Shown: piece by piece, positions 1 to 7,649 of the stretch | Layout of the letters: each line of letters starts with the position of its first letter | How positions within the stretch are numbered: position 1 is the stretch's first letter | From: Streptomyces sp. TN58 | GTDB taxonomy: Bacteria > Actinomycetota > Actinomycetes > Streptomycetales > Streptomycetaceae | Assembly (NCBI RefSeq): GCF_001941845.1 | Contig: NZ_CP018870.1 | Location: 2,573,001 to 2,637,000, forward strand | Length of the DNA stretch: 64,000 bases | Direction of reading: 5' to 3' | The notes under the pieces: generated by a model | Database searches by the model: none | What the model saw: only the letters and a program-made list of their open reading frames with translations | Told to the model about the DNA's origin: nothing | Position numbers and translations under genes: made by a program

Positions 1-1008
1 GGCGGAGGTCAGCCGTACGGCGGCGGCGTGCTGGGCGGCGACGGCGGAGGCGAGTTCGGGCATCCGGCGGCGCAGGGAGTCCAGGGCGCCGAGGGCCGTG
101 CGTCCGACGGCGTACTGGCGCGCGGCGGGGTCCTGCGCGTGGTGGGCCAGCCAGGCGAACAGCGGGGCGACGGCGGTGGCCGGGAGCAGTCCGCCGCCGC
201 CGGCCGACTCGGGGAGTTCGGGGACGGTGAAGCGCGGTACGTCGCCCAGCCCGGCCTTGGTGAGGAGGGCGCCGTACTGGCGGGAGACCTCGGCGAGCAC
301 CTGGTGCGGCACCCGGTCCAGGACGGTGACGAGGGTGGCCTTGTACTCCTTGGCGGTGCGCAGCAGGTGCCAGGGGACGGCGTCCGCGTAGCGCGAGGCG
401 GTGGTGACCATCACCCAGACGTCGGCGGCGCAGATGAGTTCGGCGGCGAGTGTCCGGTTCTCGACCACGAGGGAGTCGATGTCGGGGGCGTCGAGGATGG
501 CGAGGCCGCGCGGCAGGGTGGTGGCGGTCTCGATCCGCATCTCGCGGGTCTCGCGGCCTCCGTGGGAGCGGGTGTGGCCGCGTCCGCGGCCCCGGGTGGC
601 GGACGCGGGGGGCCTGTCGTCGTCCTCGTGCGGCACCCAGACCCGCATCAGGTCGGGCAGTACGCGCATTCCGGCGAACCAGTGGTGGTCGTCGGGGTGG
701 CAGACGAGCACGGGTGTGCGGGTGGTCGGGCGCAGCACGCCGGCTTCGCTGACCTGCCGTCCGACGAGGGAGTTGACGAGGGTGGACTTACCGGCCCCGG
801 TGGACCCGCCGACCACGGCGAGCAGGGGCGCCTCGGGCGCCTTCAGGCGCGGTACGAGGTAGTCGTCGAGCTGCGCGAGCAGCTCGGCTCTGGTCTGGCG
901 GGCCCGTGGGGTGCCGGGCAGGGGCAACGGCAGACGTACGGACGCGACCCGGTCGCGCAGGGCGGACAGGGCATCGAGCAGCTGAGGCCGAACATCCAAG
1001 GTCACCAC
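1..1008 (-). CDS. Dynamin-family GTPase, C-terminus cut by window edge
   Basis: The minus frame stays open for 336 codons from a GTG GTG pair at 1008/1005 to the window edge, so only the N-terminal part is present. The P-loop [10 protein letters not shown] lies near residues 67-76. A G3-like DAPDIDS and a G4-like TVLDRVP follow at the expected spacing, which supports a GTP-binding domain of the dynamin/YfjP-like group. The shorter open frames here give arginine-rich low-complexity protein and are shadows. Streptomyces proteins of this type are often annotated simply as dynamin-family or ABC proteins; their role is not established, though membrane or cell-division-associated work is plausible. 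A second GTPase gene often follows, but that would be off the left edge. Confidence 0.8.
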   Translation of the reverse strand, partial: MVTLDVRPQLLDALSALRDRVASVRLPLPLPGTPRARQTRAELLAQLDDYLVPRLKAPEAPLLAVVGGSTGAGKSTLVNSLVGRQVSEAGVLRPTTRTPVLVCHPDDHHWFAGMRVLPDLMRVWVPHEDDDRPPASATRGRGRGHTRSHGGRETREMRIETATTLPRGLAILDAPDIDSLVVENRTLAAELICAADVWVMVTTASRYADAVPWHLLRTAKEYKATLVTVLDRVPHQVLAEVSRQYGALLTKAGLGDVPRFTVPELPESAGGGGLLPATAVAPLFAWLAHHAQDPAARQYAVGRTALGALDSLRRRMPELASAVAAQHAAAVRLTSA

Positions 1009-1331
1009 ATGCGAAGAATGCCCAATTTAGGACCATTTTTGAAGCTTATACGCCCCCTGCGCGCCGAGCGCGACTCCAGTGGGACATTCCGGGCATGACG
1101 GACGAGTGGGGCGCAGGCATAACGAGTGCACAACACCCAGGGCGCCGCGGCGCAAAAGCGATGCGAGAATCGCACCTGCCTGCGATTATCGGGACCGCTT
1201 CACCGAACCTCCACATCGTGGCCCGCGAGTGAAGCAACCGGGACAAGGCGGCCGGAGCCCTATCCTTGACCCGGTACGGACCGAAGTCCCACCCCCACCA
1301 GGGGTTCCAGGCCCACCGCGGCCACCTTCCG
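1009..1331. other. Intergenic region between GTPase gene and tRNA-Arg
   Basis: No open frame here has convincing codon usage. The stretch around 1020-1060 is unusually AT-rich for this genome and is a reasonable place for the promoter of the leftward GTPase gene. Promoter elements for the tRNA are not clear; TTGACC at 1266-1271 has no good -10 partner. Confidence 0.4.
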
Positions 1332-1404
1332 GCCCCCGTAGCTCAGTGGATAGAGCAGGTGCCTTCTAAGCACTTGGCCGCAGGTTCGAGTCCTGCCGGG
1401 GGCA
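1332..1404 (+). tRNA. tRNA-Arg (anticodon TCT)
   Basis: The 73-nt sequence folds as a full cloverleaf. The acceptor stem is GCCCCCG/CGGGGGC, the D arm GCTC/GAGC, the anticodon stem GGTGC/GCACT with one G.T wobble, and the T arm GCAGG/CCTGC with loop TTCGAGT. The anticodon loop CTTCTAA places TCT at 1365-1367, which reads AGA codons, rare in this genome. The 3' CCA is not encoded. No integrase gene or obvious repeated attachment sequence lies next to it in this window. Confidence 0.96.
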
Positions 1405-1420
1405 CACATTCTCCACCACC

Positions 1421-1446
1421 GAAGCCCTCCCTCCGCGGAGGGCTTC
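1421..1446. terminator. Hairpin terminator after tRNA-Arg
   Basis: A perfect 10-bp stem, GAAGCCCTCC / GGAGGGCTTC, with a CTCCGC loop lies 17 nt after the tRNA. There is no T tract, which is usual for Streptomyces terminators. Confidence 0.75.
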
Positions 1447-2176
1447 CGCGCAGGTGGAGGCCGTTCGGCAGGCCTGGCCGAGGCCGCATCGAGTCCCCAT
1501 CGGGACTGCATCGCGGCCGGTCGGGCGGGCGGGGGGCGGGGCGCCGGCCTTGCTCCGGACGCGCCGAAGGGGTTCTTCCGCCGCCGCGATTCCCGCGGGT
1601 GGGGCGGATGACGCCGGTGGACCGTTCACCCGAAGAGGCACCGCCCGGCGTACGGGCCGGGCGGTGGCACGAGGGCCGGTGCGGACGGTGGTCCGCTGTC
1701 CCGCGGCGGCTTCGGACCCGGGCACGGGCAGCGGACAACCGCTGCCACCGCTCGCCGAGTTGGCCGGTCTGCCGCCGCCCCGCTTCTCCCGCAGTCCTTA
1801 CCTGACCGCCGAGCCGACCGGGGTGGTTTCCGGACGCGGTTCAGCGGCTTCCCCACCGGCCCCCGGGCTCCAACAGCGGCCGGGTGGGGCGGGCATGCCA
1901 CGCCGTGCGCCAACTACCGGGCAGGCGATCGGCTTTGCGCTTCCCGGCAGCTTCTGCGCCATCGGCTCCCGCAGCCCCGGCCCGGGGGCCCCGACGGCAT
2001 CGCGTAGCCGCCCGTACGGTGCATCGGCGGCGCGGCGTCGCTCTCCGTGCCGCGGCGGCTTCCTGTCCGCGCCGCCCGGCGAGGCGGGCCGACTTGCGGG
2101 AAGCCGCCGCCTGCGGTTGCGTCGGATAAAGGGGTGTGTGGTTTTTCCGTCTCCCTTCGGGCTGGGGGTGAGCCCC
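1447..2176. other. 730-bp gap without a recognisable gene
   Basis: One plus-strand frame is open across this stretch, but its translation is low-complexity Pro/Arg/Gly/Ala without domains. It simply runs into the next real gene, and the same holds for the minus frames. I see only a small AGTCCC/GGGACT hairpin near 1495-1508 and AT-richer sequence just before 2160 that may hold the promoter of the downstream gene. Confidence 0.5.
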
Positions 2177-3496
2177 GTGTTCTTCACCGACCGCGCGGAC
2201 GCCGGTGAGCGGATCGCCGAAGCCGTGCGCCATCTGGAGGGGGAGCATCCCGTCGTGCTGGGTCTGCCCCGCGGCGGCGTCCCGGTGGCGTTCCCCGTCG
2301 CGCGGGCCCTCGGCGCACCCCTGGACGTGATCGTGGTCCGCAAGCTCGGCGTCCCGTCCCACCGTGAACTCGGATTCGGCGCCATCGGCGAGGGCGGCGT
2401 ACGGGTGATCAGCGAGGACATCGTCCGCACCAGCCGGGTCACGCGCCAGGACCTGGAGGCGGTCGAGCACGCCGAGGAGGCGGAGCTCGCCCGGCAGGCC
2501 CGCAGGTTCCGCGGCGACCGGCCCCGGGTGGCCCTCGACGGGCGGACGGTGATCGTGGTGGACGACGGGATCGCCACCGGCGCCACGGCCGCCGCAGCGT
2601 GCGAGGTCGTACGGGCGCAGGGCGCGGCCCGGGTGGTGCTGGCCGTCCCCGTGGCGCCGCCCGACGCGGTCGCCCGGCTGCGCGGGGCGGCAGACGAGGT
2701 GGTGTGCCTCTCCTCGCCGCCCGCCTTCCGGGCGGTCGGCGAGTGGTACCAGGACTTCTCCCAGACCTCCGACGAGGAGGTCGTCTCCCTGCTGGCGCGG
2801 GCGCCGCAGGGAGCGGCGGCGGGTGCGGAGGCGGAGGCGGTGGAGGCGGTGGCCGTGGAGGTGGACGCCGCCGGCCTTGCCCTGGCCGGGGACCTGGCGC
2901 TGCCGGAGGGCGCCGGGGCCGTCGTGATGTTCGCCCACGGCTCCGGCAGCAGCCGCCGCAGCCCGCGCAACCGGGCGGTCGCGGCGGACCTGAACCGGGC
3001 GGGTCTGGGCACCCTGCTCTTCGACCTGCTGACGCCGGCCGAGGAGGCCGACCGGGCCAACGTCTTCGACATCGAGGTCCTGGCCGGGCGGCTCACGGAC
3101 GCCACCGCCTGGCTGCGCCGGCGCGCTCGCCTCCCGGTCGGCTACTTCGGCGCGAGCACCGGGGCCGCGGCCGCGCTGTGGGCCGCGTCCGCCGCCGGCG
3201 CCGAGGTCGGCGCCGTCGTCTCCCGCGGCGGGCGGCCCGATCTCGCCGGGCCCCGGCTGGCCGACGTACGGGCCCCCACCCTGCTCGTCGTCGGCGGTGA
3301 CGACACCACGGTGCTCGACCTCAACCGGCGGGCGCAGCGCGAGCTGCGCTGCGAGAACCGGCTGGCGGTCGTCGCGGGGGCCACGCACCTCTTCGAGGAG
3401 CCGGGCGCCCTGGAGGAGGTCTCCACCCTGGCCCGCGCCTGGTTCGCCCGGCACCTGGAGGCCGGCGGGCCCTCCGGCGGCGGCGCCGGGAGCTGA
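2177..3496 (+). CDS. Phosphoribosyltransferase-dienelactone hydrolase fusion
   Basis: This is a 439-residue two-domain protein. Residues 1 to about 215 form a type-I phosphoribosyltransferase-like domain with the PRPP-binding loop VVDDGIATGAT near 128-138 and an N-terminal LPRGGVPVA segment. Residues about 235-430 form an alpha/beta hydrolase of the dienelactone-hydrolase type, with nucleophile motif GASTGA (Ser near 326), Asp in GGDDTTV and His in GATHLFEE. GTG 2177 is preferred because GGGGGTGAG lies just upstream; GTG 2168 in frame would overlap that site. Such fusions are common in actinomycetes but their substrate is unknown. The protein is probably cytoplasmic, as no signal peptide is seen. 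Confidence 0.85.
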   Translation: MFFTDRADAGERIAEAVRHLEGEHPVVLGLPRGGVPVAFPVARALGAPLDVIVVRKLGVPSHRELGFGAIGEGGVRVISEDIVRTSRVTRQDLEAVEHAEEAELARQARRFRGDRPRVALDGRTVIVVDDGIATGATAAAACEVVRAQGAARVVLAVPVAPPDAVARLRGAADEVVCLSSPPAFRAVGEWYQDFSQTSDEEVVSLLARAPQGAAAGAEAEAVEAVAVEVDAAGLALAGDLALPEGAGAVVMFAHGSGSSRRSPRNRAVAADLNRAGLGTLLFDLLTPAEEADRANVFDIEVLAGRLTDATAWLRRRARLPVGYFGASTGAAAALWAASAAGAEVGAVVSRGGRPDLAGPRLADVRAPTLLVVGGDDTTVLDLNRRAQRELRCENRLAVVAGATHLFEEPGALEEVSTLARAWFARHLEAGGPSGGGAGS

Positions 3497-3535
3497 CGAC
3501 GTGCCGCCGGGGCAGGTGCGCGCGACGATGGGGGC

Positions 3536-4693
3536 ATGGAGCAGGCATCCGGGCGATCCGGCGGATCCGGCGGACTCGCGGCATCCGTGGGAGATGTCAG
3601 CGGACCGGCACGCATCGCCCCGGCCGGAGAGGGCATCGGCCAGGAGGAGCTGGCGCTCGCGGCCCGCAACCACGGCCTGCCCCTGGAGGCCCTGCGCTAC
3701 GACGTCACCCCGCCCGGGCTGCACTACGTCCTGGTCCACTACGACATTCCCGCCGCCGTCGAGCACGGCTGGACCCTGACCGTGGGCGGCCGGGTCCGTA
3801 CGCCGCTGTCCCTGGGCCTCGACGCCCTGCGCACGTTCCCGGCGGTCACCCACCGCGTCACCATGGAGTGCGCGGGCAACGGCCGGGCGCGCCTGTCGCC
3901 CCGCCCCGTCAGCCAGCCGTGGCTGGTCGAGGCGGTGGGCACCGCCGACTGGACCGGCGTCCCGCTGCGTCTGGTCCTGGAGGCGGCCGGGGTGCGCTCC
4001 GACGCCGTCGAAGCCGTGTTCACTGGAGCGGACCACGGTGTGGAGCGGGGCGTGGAGCAGGACTACCGGCGCAGCCTGCCGCTGCCGTACGCGACCGGGG
4101 AGGACTCCGGCGTACTGATCGCCTACGCCATGAACGGCCTGCCGCTGCCGCCGCAGCACGGATGCCCGCTGCGGCTGGTCGTCCCCGGCTGGTACGGCAT
4201 GGCGCACGTCAAGTGGCTGCGCGACATCTCCCTCGTCGACGCGCCCTTCACCGGCTTCCAGCAGTCCGTGGCGTACCGCTACCGGTCGTCGGCCGATGGT
4301 CCGGACGCTCCCGGCGAGCCGGTGACCCGGATCGCACCGCGCGCCCTGATGGCCCCGCCCGGCTTCCCCGACTTCATGTCGCGCACCCGCGTCGTGCGTC
4401 CCGGCCCCGTTCGGCTGCACGGGCGGGCCTGGTCCGGTCGGGGGGCCGTCGCCCGGGTGGGGGTGAGCGCCGACGACGGCCTGACCTGGATCCCGGCCGA
4501 GGTGGCGTCGCCGCAGCCGCACCCGTGGGCCTGGCAGGCCTGGAGCTGTACCTGGACGGCCGCGCCGGGCCGCCACACGCTCACCGTCCGCGCGACGGAC
4601 ACCGGGGGGCGCACCCAGCCCCTCGAACAGCCGTGGAACCGCGGCGGTTTCGGCAACAACGAGGTGCAGCGGGTGGCCGTGCTCTGCCTGTGA
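3536..4693 (+). CDS. Sulfite-oxidase-like molybdopterin oxidoreductase
   Basis: The 385-residue protein has an oxidoreductase molybdopterin-binding domain (about 60-235) followed by a Mo-co dimerisation domain (about 260-380). MECAGNGR carries the expected Mo-ligating cysteine at residue 112, and the conserved VPGWYGMAHVKWL segment follows near 220. No twin-arginine signal or haem domain is present, so it is probably a cytoplasmic member and the electron acceptor is unknown. It could oxidise sulfite, or reduce or oxidise another small S- or N-oxide; sequence alone does not decide. It starts 39 bp after the fusion gene and may be co-transcribed with it. Confidence 0.85.
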   Translation: MEQASGRSGGSGGLAASVGDVSGPARIAPAGEGIGQEELALAARNHGLPLEALRYDVTPPGLHYVLVHYDIPAAVEHGWTLTVGGRVRTPLSLGLDALRTFPAVTHRVTMECAGNGRARLSPRPVSQPWLVEAVGTADWTGVPLRLVLEAAGVRSDAVEAVFTGADHGVERGVEQDYRRSLPLPYATGEDSGVLIAYAMNGLPLPPQHGCPLRLVVPGWYGMAHVKWLRDISLVDAPFTGFQQSVAYRYRSSADGPDAPGEPVTRIAPRALMAPPGFPDFMSRTRVVRPGPVRLHGRAWSGRGAVARVGVSADDGLTWIPAEVASPQPHPWAWQAWSCTWTAAPGRHTLTVRATDTGGRTQPLEQPWNRGGFGNNEVQRVAVLCL

Positions 4694-4728
4694 CGCGCCC
4701 GGTCACCGGCAGAGCACCACTGAGCACT

Positions 4729-4894
4729 AGGGCCTGTATCGAGTTGCCCCGTGGAGCAAGGAGCGGCGTTCGGTGCGCGCCCTCGGCGTGCGGGACGAAT
4801 GGCCTCGTAGCGGAGCTACCAGGCCATTCGGCTCGTGCGCCGAGGGTGCGGGCCGGGCGTCGCGACGCCGCGGGGCAACTCGATACAGGCCTTA
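4729..4894. repeat. MITE-like 165-bp imperfect inverted-repeat element
   Basis: The left end GGCCTGTATCGAGTTGCCCC (from 4732) is repeated in inverse at the right end (to about 4891). The interior is also largely palindromic: CCTCGGCG and GAATGGCCT pair with AGGCCATTC and CGCCGAGG around a small CGTAGC/GCTAC centre near 4806-4820. Both ends are flanked by TA, as expected for a TA-targeting (IS630/Tc1-like) non-autonomous element. It lies between convergent genes and could also fold into a terminator. No transposase is present. Confidence 0.6.
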
Positions 4895-5347
4895 GGAGAT
4901 GCCGAGGAGGCTGACCGCCTGGTAGTACGTCCACGCGGTGCCGTCGCACGAGCGCTTGCGGCTGCCCGTGTACCGGGCGCACACCCGCTTCAGGTCGGCG
5001 TGGAACGCCTCGTCGAGCCGGGCCTTGGCGGTCGGGAACAGTCCCGCCGCGCGGTGGTTGCGGTAGCCGAAGTCGTGGCGGGCGCAGGCCGCCGCGAAGG
5101 GGAAGCCGAAGGGGTTGTCGGGGGAGGTGGTGCACTGGTCGGTCGACCAGTCGAAGCCGTACGCGACCCAGGCGGTGCGGTGCTCGCGCGCGTCGGCCCA
5201 GGCCGCGTAACTGGCGGCGCTGGGTTGGGTCCAGCGGTTCAGCACCTGCGGCTTGTCGGTCGGGACCTCGGGCGCGGCCCAGGACGCGGGTGCGAGGGCG
5301 AGCACCGCGGTGGCGGTGGCGAGGGCGGGGAGGAGGCGGCGGCGCAT
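4892..5347 (-). CDS. Secreted phospholipase A2 (Streptomyces PLA2 family)
   Basis: This is a 151-residue precursor with a signal peptide ending near residue 24 (ASWA). The mature part matches the small prokaryotic phospholipase A2 family: NPFGFPF followed by CARHDFGYRN with the catalytic His91-Asp92 pair, four cysteines for two disulfides, and the C-terminal TAWTYYQAV. The enzyme would hydrolyse the sn-2 acyl bond of phospholipids outside the cell in a Ca2+-dependent way. The stop codon TAA (complement of 4892-4894) sits exactly at the edge of the 165-bp element, so the element defines the C-terminus (SLLGIS). Confidence 0.93.
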   Translation of the reverse strand: MRRRLLPALATATAVLALAPASWAAPEVPTDKPQVLNRWTQPSAASYAAWADAREHRTAWVAYGFDWSTDQCTTSPDNPFGFPFAAACARHDFGYRNHRAAGLFPTAKARLDEAFHADLKRVCARYTGSRKRSCDGTAWTYYQAVSLLGIS

Positions 5348-5537
5348 CAGGGTCCTCGGGAGCCGGGCGGACGGTCACCCCGGCCAACGGGGCGGAGCCC
5401 CGGCCGGTTACTGCGCGTGGCTCCCGCCGTAGCCGCCGCCCTTCCCAGGTATGACACCGTGTGAGACCTACGGCCAACACACGGTTCGTTCTGAGGAAGG
5501 ACGCGCCGGCGGTCACCTCCGGCCGAGACTGGAAGGC

Positions 5538-6020
5538 ATGAACCGCCGCCCGCTCGTCATCGCCGCCGCCACCGTGGGAGTCCTCGCCACCGCCGCCTTC
5601 GCCCTGCCCAACCTGCCGCCCAATCCGGTGACGGACACCATCGACCACCGGGTCTTCAAGGAGAAGGGCAAGCGCTTCGCCACCGCGGCCGACGCCCCGG
5701 CGCGAGCGGGAGCGGCCTTCGCGCTTCCGTCCTGGATACCCAGGGACGCCACCGACGTCCGCATACGGGTGCGCACCACCGGGGAGGCCCGGCTGATCCG
5801 GTTCGACCTCGGCGAGACCCCTCTGGACGGCCCGCGCTGCGCGGCGGGCACACCCGGGAAGCAGGACGCGCCGGACCTGCACGCCCGGTGGTGGCCGCGC
5901 TCGGTCCGGGCCGAGGCACGCACCGAGTGCCGGGACGCGCACCAGTACCAGGTCGCGGTGCGCGGCAAGCGGGTCTACGCCTGGACGGACGGCACCCCGT
6001 CCCCGCCCGCCCGGGGCTGA
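5538..6020 (+). CDS. Secreted protein of unknown function
   Basis: The 160-residue protein has a short N-terminal hydrophobic segment (residues 6-25), probably a signal peptide or anchor. The rest is polar, with two cysteines near the C-terminal third (RCAAG and ECRD). I do not recognise a family. ATG 5538 is chosen because the signal-like segment begins directly after it and a purine-rich stretch, GGAAGG, precedes it; upstream in-frame codons look non-coding. It is divergent from the phospholipase gene across a 190-bp gap. Confidence 0.7.
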   Translation: MNRRPLVIAAATVGVLATAAFALPNLPPNPVTDTIDHRVFKEKGKRFATAADAPARAGAAFALPSWIPRDATDVRIRVRTTGEARLIRFDLGETPLDGPRCAAGTPGKQDAPDLHARWWPRSVRAEARTECRDAHQYQVAVRGKRVYAWTDGTPSPPARG

Positions 6021-6071
6021 CGCCCACGGCTGACGCGCCCCGCTGAGGCGCACGGCTGGAGGGCTGGGCCC

Positions 6072-6848
6072 TCAGGCCTGGCTCTGGCGCAGGGCCGCGG
6101 CGGTGGCCTCGGCGAAGGACTGCGGGTTGTCCAGCATGATGTTGTGCCCGCAGTCGGGGACGGACACCACGGTGACGCCCGAGGCCCGGAGGGCGTCGGC
6201 GCCGGGGAGCGGGCCGTCGGCTTCGGGCAGCAGGAAGGCGCGCGGGATCTTCAGGTCCAGCAGCAGCTCGCGCATGGTGGGGGTGGTGCCCGCCGCGAGG
6301 TGGACGGCGCTGCGGTACAGGGCCGTACGGCCCGCCAGGCGCATCGTGGACCACCAGTGCGCGCCGGCCCGGTCGCGTACCTCGGCCCAGCCTCCGGCCA
6401 GGAACTCCTCCTCGGTGTAGGAGGCGATGCCGCTGCTTCCGGGGGCGGCGGGCCGGGGCGGCACGGGGTCCAGGTTGGCGTCGACGAGCACCAGCCGGGA
6501 CACCAGGTGGGGGTGACGGGTGGCCAGTACGACGGCCACGGCTCCGCCCATGCTGTGGGCGATCAGCTCGGCGCCCTGCGCACCGGCGGCGGTGAGGGCG
6601 GCCGCCAGCGCGTCGGCGTGCTCTTCGAGGGTGTAGCCGAAGCTCTCGGGCCGGTCGCTGTGCCCGTGTCCCAGCAGGTCGACGAGCAGGGAACGCCGCC
6701 CCGCCAGCAGTGGGTGGACGGCGCTCGCGGCGAAGTAGGCGGGCGAGGTGGCCCCCAGGCCGTGCACGTACACCCGGGCCGGCTCCGCGCCCGGCAGCTC
6801 GACCCAGCGGATCCGGTCGCCCTGCGGCGTGACCACGGCATTCTTCAC
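6072..6848 (-). CDS. Alpha/beta hydrolase
   Basis: The 258-residue protein is a single alpha/beta-hydrolase domain. It has the oxyanion HG (VYVHGLGATS), the nucleophile elbow AHSMGGA with Ser near residue 99, and a C-terminal DCGHNIMLDNP with the catalytic His. The family includes esterases, lipases, haloperoxidase-like enzymes and C-C hydrolases; the substrate cannot be told. It is convergent with the preceding secreted-protein gene (51 bp) and divergent from the acetyltransferase at 6993. Confidence 0.85.
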   Translation of the reverse strand: MKNAVVTPQGDRIRWVELPGAEPARVYVHGLGATSPAYFAASAVHPLLAGRRSLLVDLLGHGHSDRPESFGYTLEEHADALAAALTAAGAQGAELIAHSMGGAVAVVLATRHPHLVSRLVLVDANLDPVPPRPAAPGSSGIASYTEEEFLAGGWAEVRDRAGAHWWSTMRLAGRTALYRSAVHLAAGTTPTMRELLLDLKIPRAFLLPEADGPLPGADALRASGVTVVSVPDCGHNIMLDNPQSFAEATAAALRQSQA

Positions 6849-6992
6849 GGCGCTCCCCCAAGAGCCTCAAGTCTTCTACGGTCCGGACAGGTTAGTCGGC
6901 GCAGCGTCCGGACCGCCGGGGAGTGCGGCCGCCCGCCACGCCGGGCCCGGTTTCGCCTCGCCGTCGGCCGCGTGCGCATTATCGTGACCGCC

Positions 6993-7406
6993 ATGGACAT
7001 CCGCCGGGCCCTCACACCCGCCGAGCTCTCGGCTGCCGAGTCCCTTTTCGACGGGCCCGTCCGCGAGGAGTGGTCCGAGCGCTTCCTCGCCGCCCCCGGG
7101 CATCTGATGCTGGTCGCGTACGTCGACGGCGTGCCCGCCGGGATGGTCTCGGGCATCGAGATGGTCCACCCCGACAAGGGGACGGAGATGTGCCTCTACG
7201 AGCTGTCCGTGGACGAGGGTTACCGGCGCCGCGGGATCGGCCGGGCCCTGACGCTGGCCCTCGCGGACGAGGCGAAGGCCCGCGGCTGCTACGGCATGTG
7301 GGTGGGCGTCGACACCGACAACGAGGCCGCCCTGGCGACCTACGACGCCGCCGGGGCCCGTGACGAGGGCGTGTTCTCGATGCGCGGCTGGCCGATCGGC
7401 GCCTGA
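6993..7406 (+). CDS. GNAT-family N-acetyltransferase, AAC(3)-I-like
   Basis: The 137-residue protein is one GNAT fold with acetyl-CoA-binding motif A, VDEGYRRRGIGRAL (Q/RxxGxG/A), and motif B, NEAALATYDAAGARDEGVFSM. The overall shape (LVAYVDGVPAG, CLYELSVDE, ATYDAAGARDE) resembles small AAC(3)-I-type aminoglycoside acetyltransferases, but the resemblance is family-level and the substrate is unproven. ATG 6993 fits the N-terminal MDIRRALTPAELSAA; upstream frame extensions are non-coding. Confidence 0.82.
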   Translation: MDIRRALTPAELSAAESLFDGPVREEWSERFLAAPGHLMLVAYVDGVPAGMVSGIEMVHPDKGTEMCLYELSVDEGYRRRGIGRALTLALADEAKARGCYGMWVGVDTDNEAALATYDAAGARDEGVFSMRGWPIGA

Positions 7407-7445
7407 TCCGTCCGGCCCATGCACCGGGCCGGGCCCTCGGACAGC

Positions 7446-7590
7446 CGGCGCGGCGACACCCGGCGCGGCGCCACCCGGCGCGGCGACACCCGGCGCGGCG
7501 CCACCCGGCGCGGCGACACCCGGCGCCCCGCACGGCGACACCCCCGCGCCGCGACACCCCGCCCGGCGACACCCGCGCGGCGGCGTGTCG
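7446..7590. repeat. 15-bp tandem repeat, decaying downstream
   Basis: Five perfect copies of CGGCGCGGCGMCACC run head to tail from 7446 to 7520. The variable base alternates A, C, A, C, A, which gives a 30-bp higher-order period. Degenerate copies continue to about 7590, just upstream of the subtilisin gene. Confidence 0.85.
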
Positions 7591-7649
7591 TGCGGCCACT
7601 CGGCGCACCCTCCGCGCGCCCGAACGGCCGCTCGCCGAGCATCGGCCGC

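Noticed and set aside
1454..2176. N-terminal extension of the phosphoribosyltransferase fusion by about 240 residues
   Set aside because: The added part is Pro/Arg/Gly-rich without domains, and a good ribosome-binding site sits at the domain boundary.
1332..2176. Integrated element at tRNA-Arg
   Set aside because: No integrase, no excisionase next to it and no repeated 3' tRNA segment downstream.
1841..4576. A 911-codon minus-strand open frame over the fusion and molybdoenzyme genes
   Set aside because: Low-complexity translation; both plus-strand genes have intact catalytic motifs.
7446..7590. CRISPR array
   Set aside because: The repeats are directly adjacent 15-mers without spacers, and no cas genes are present.
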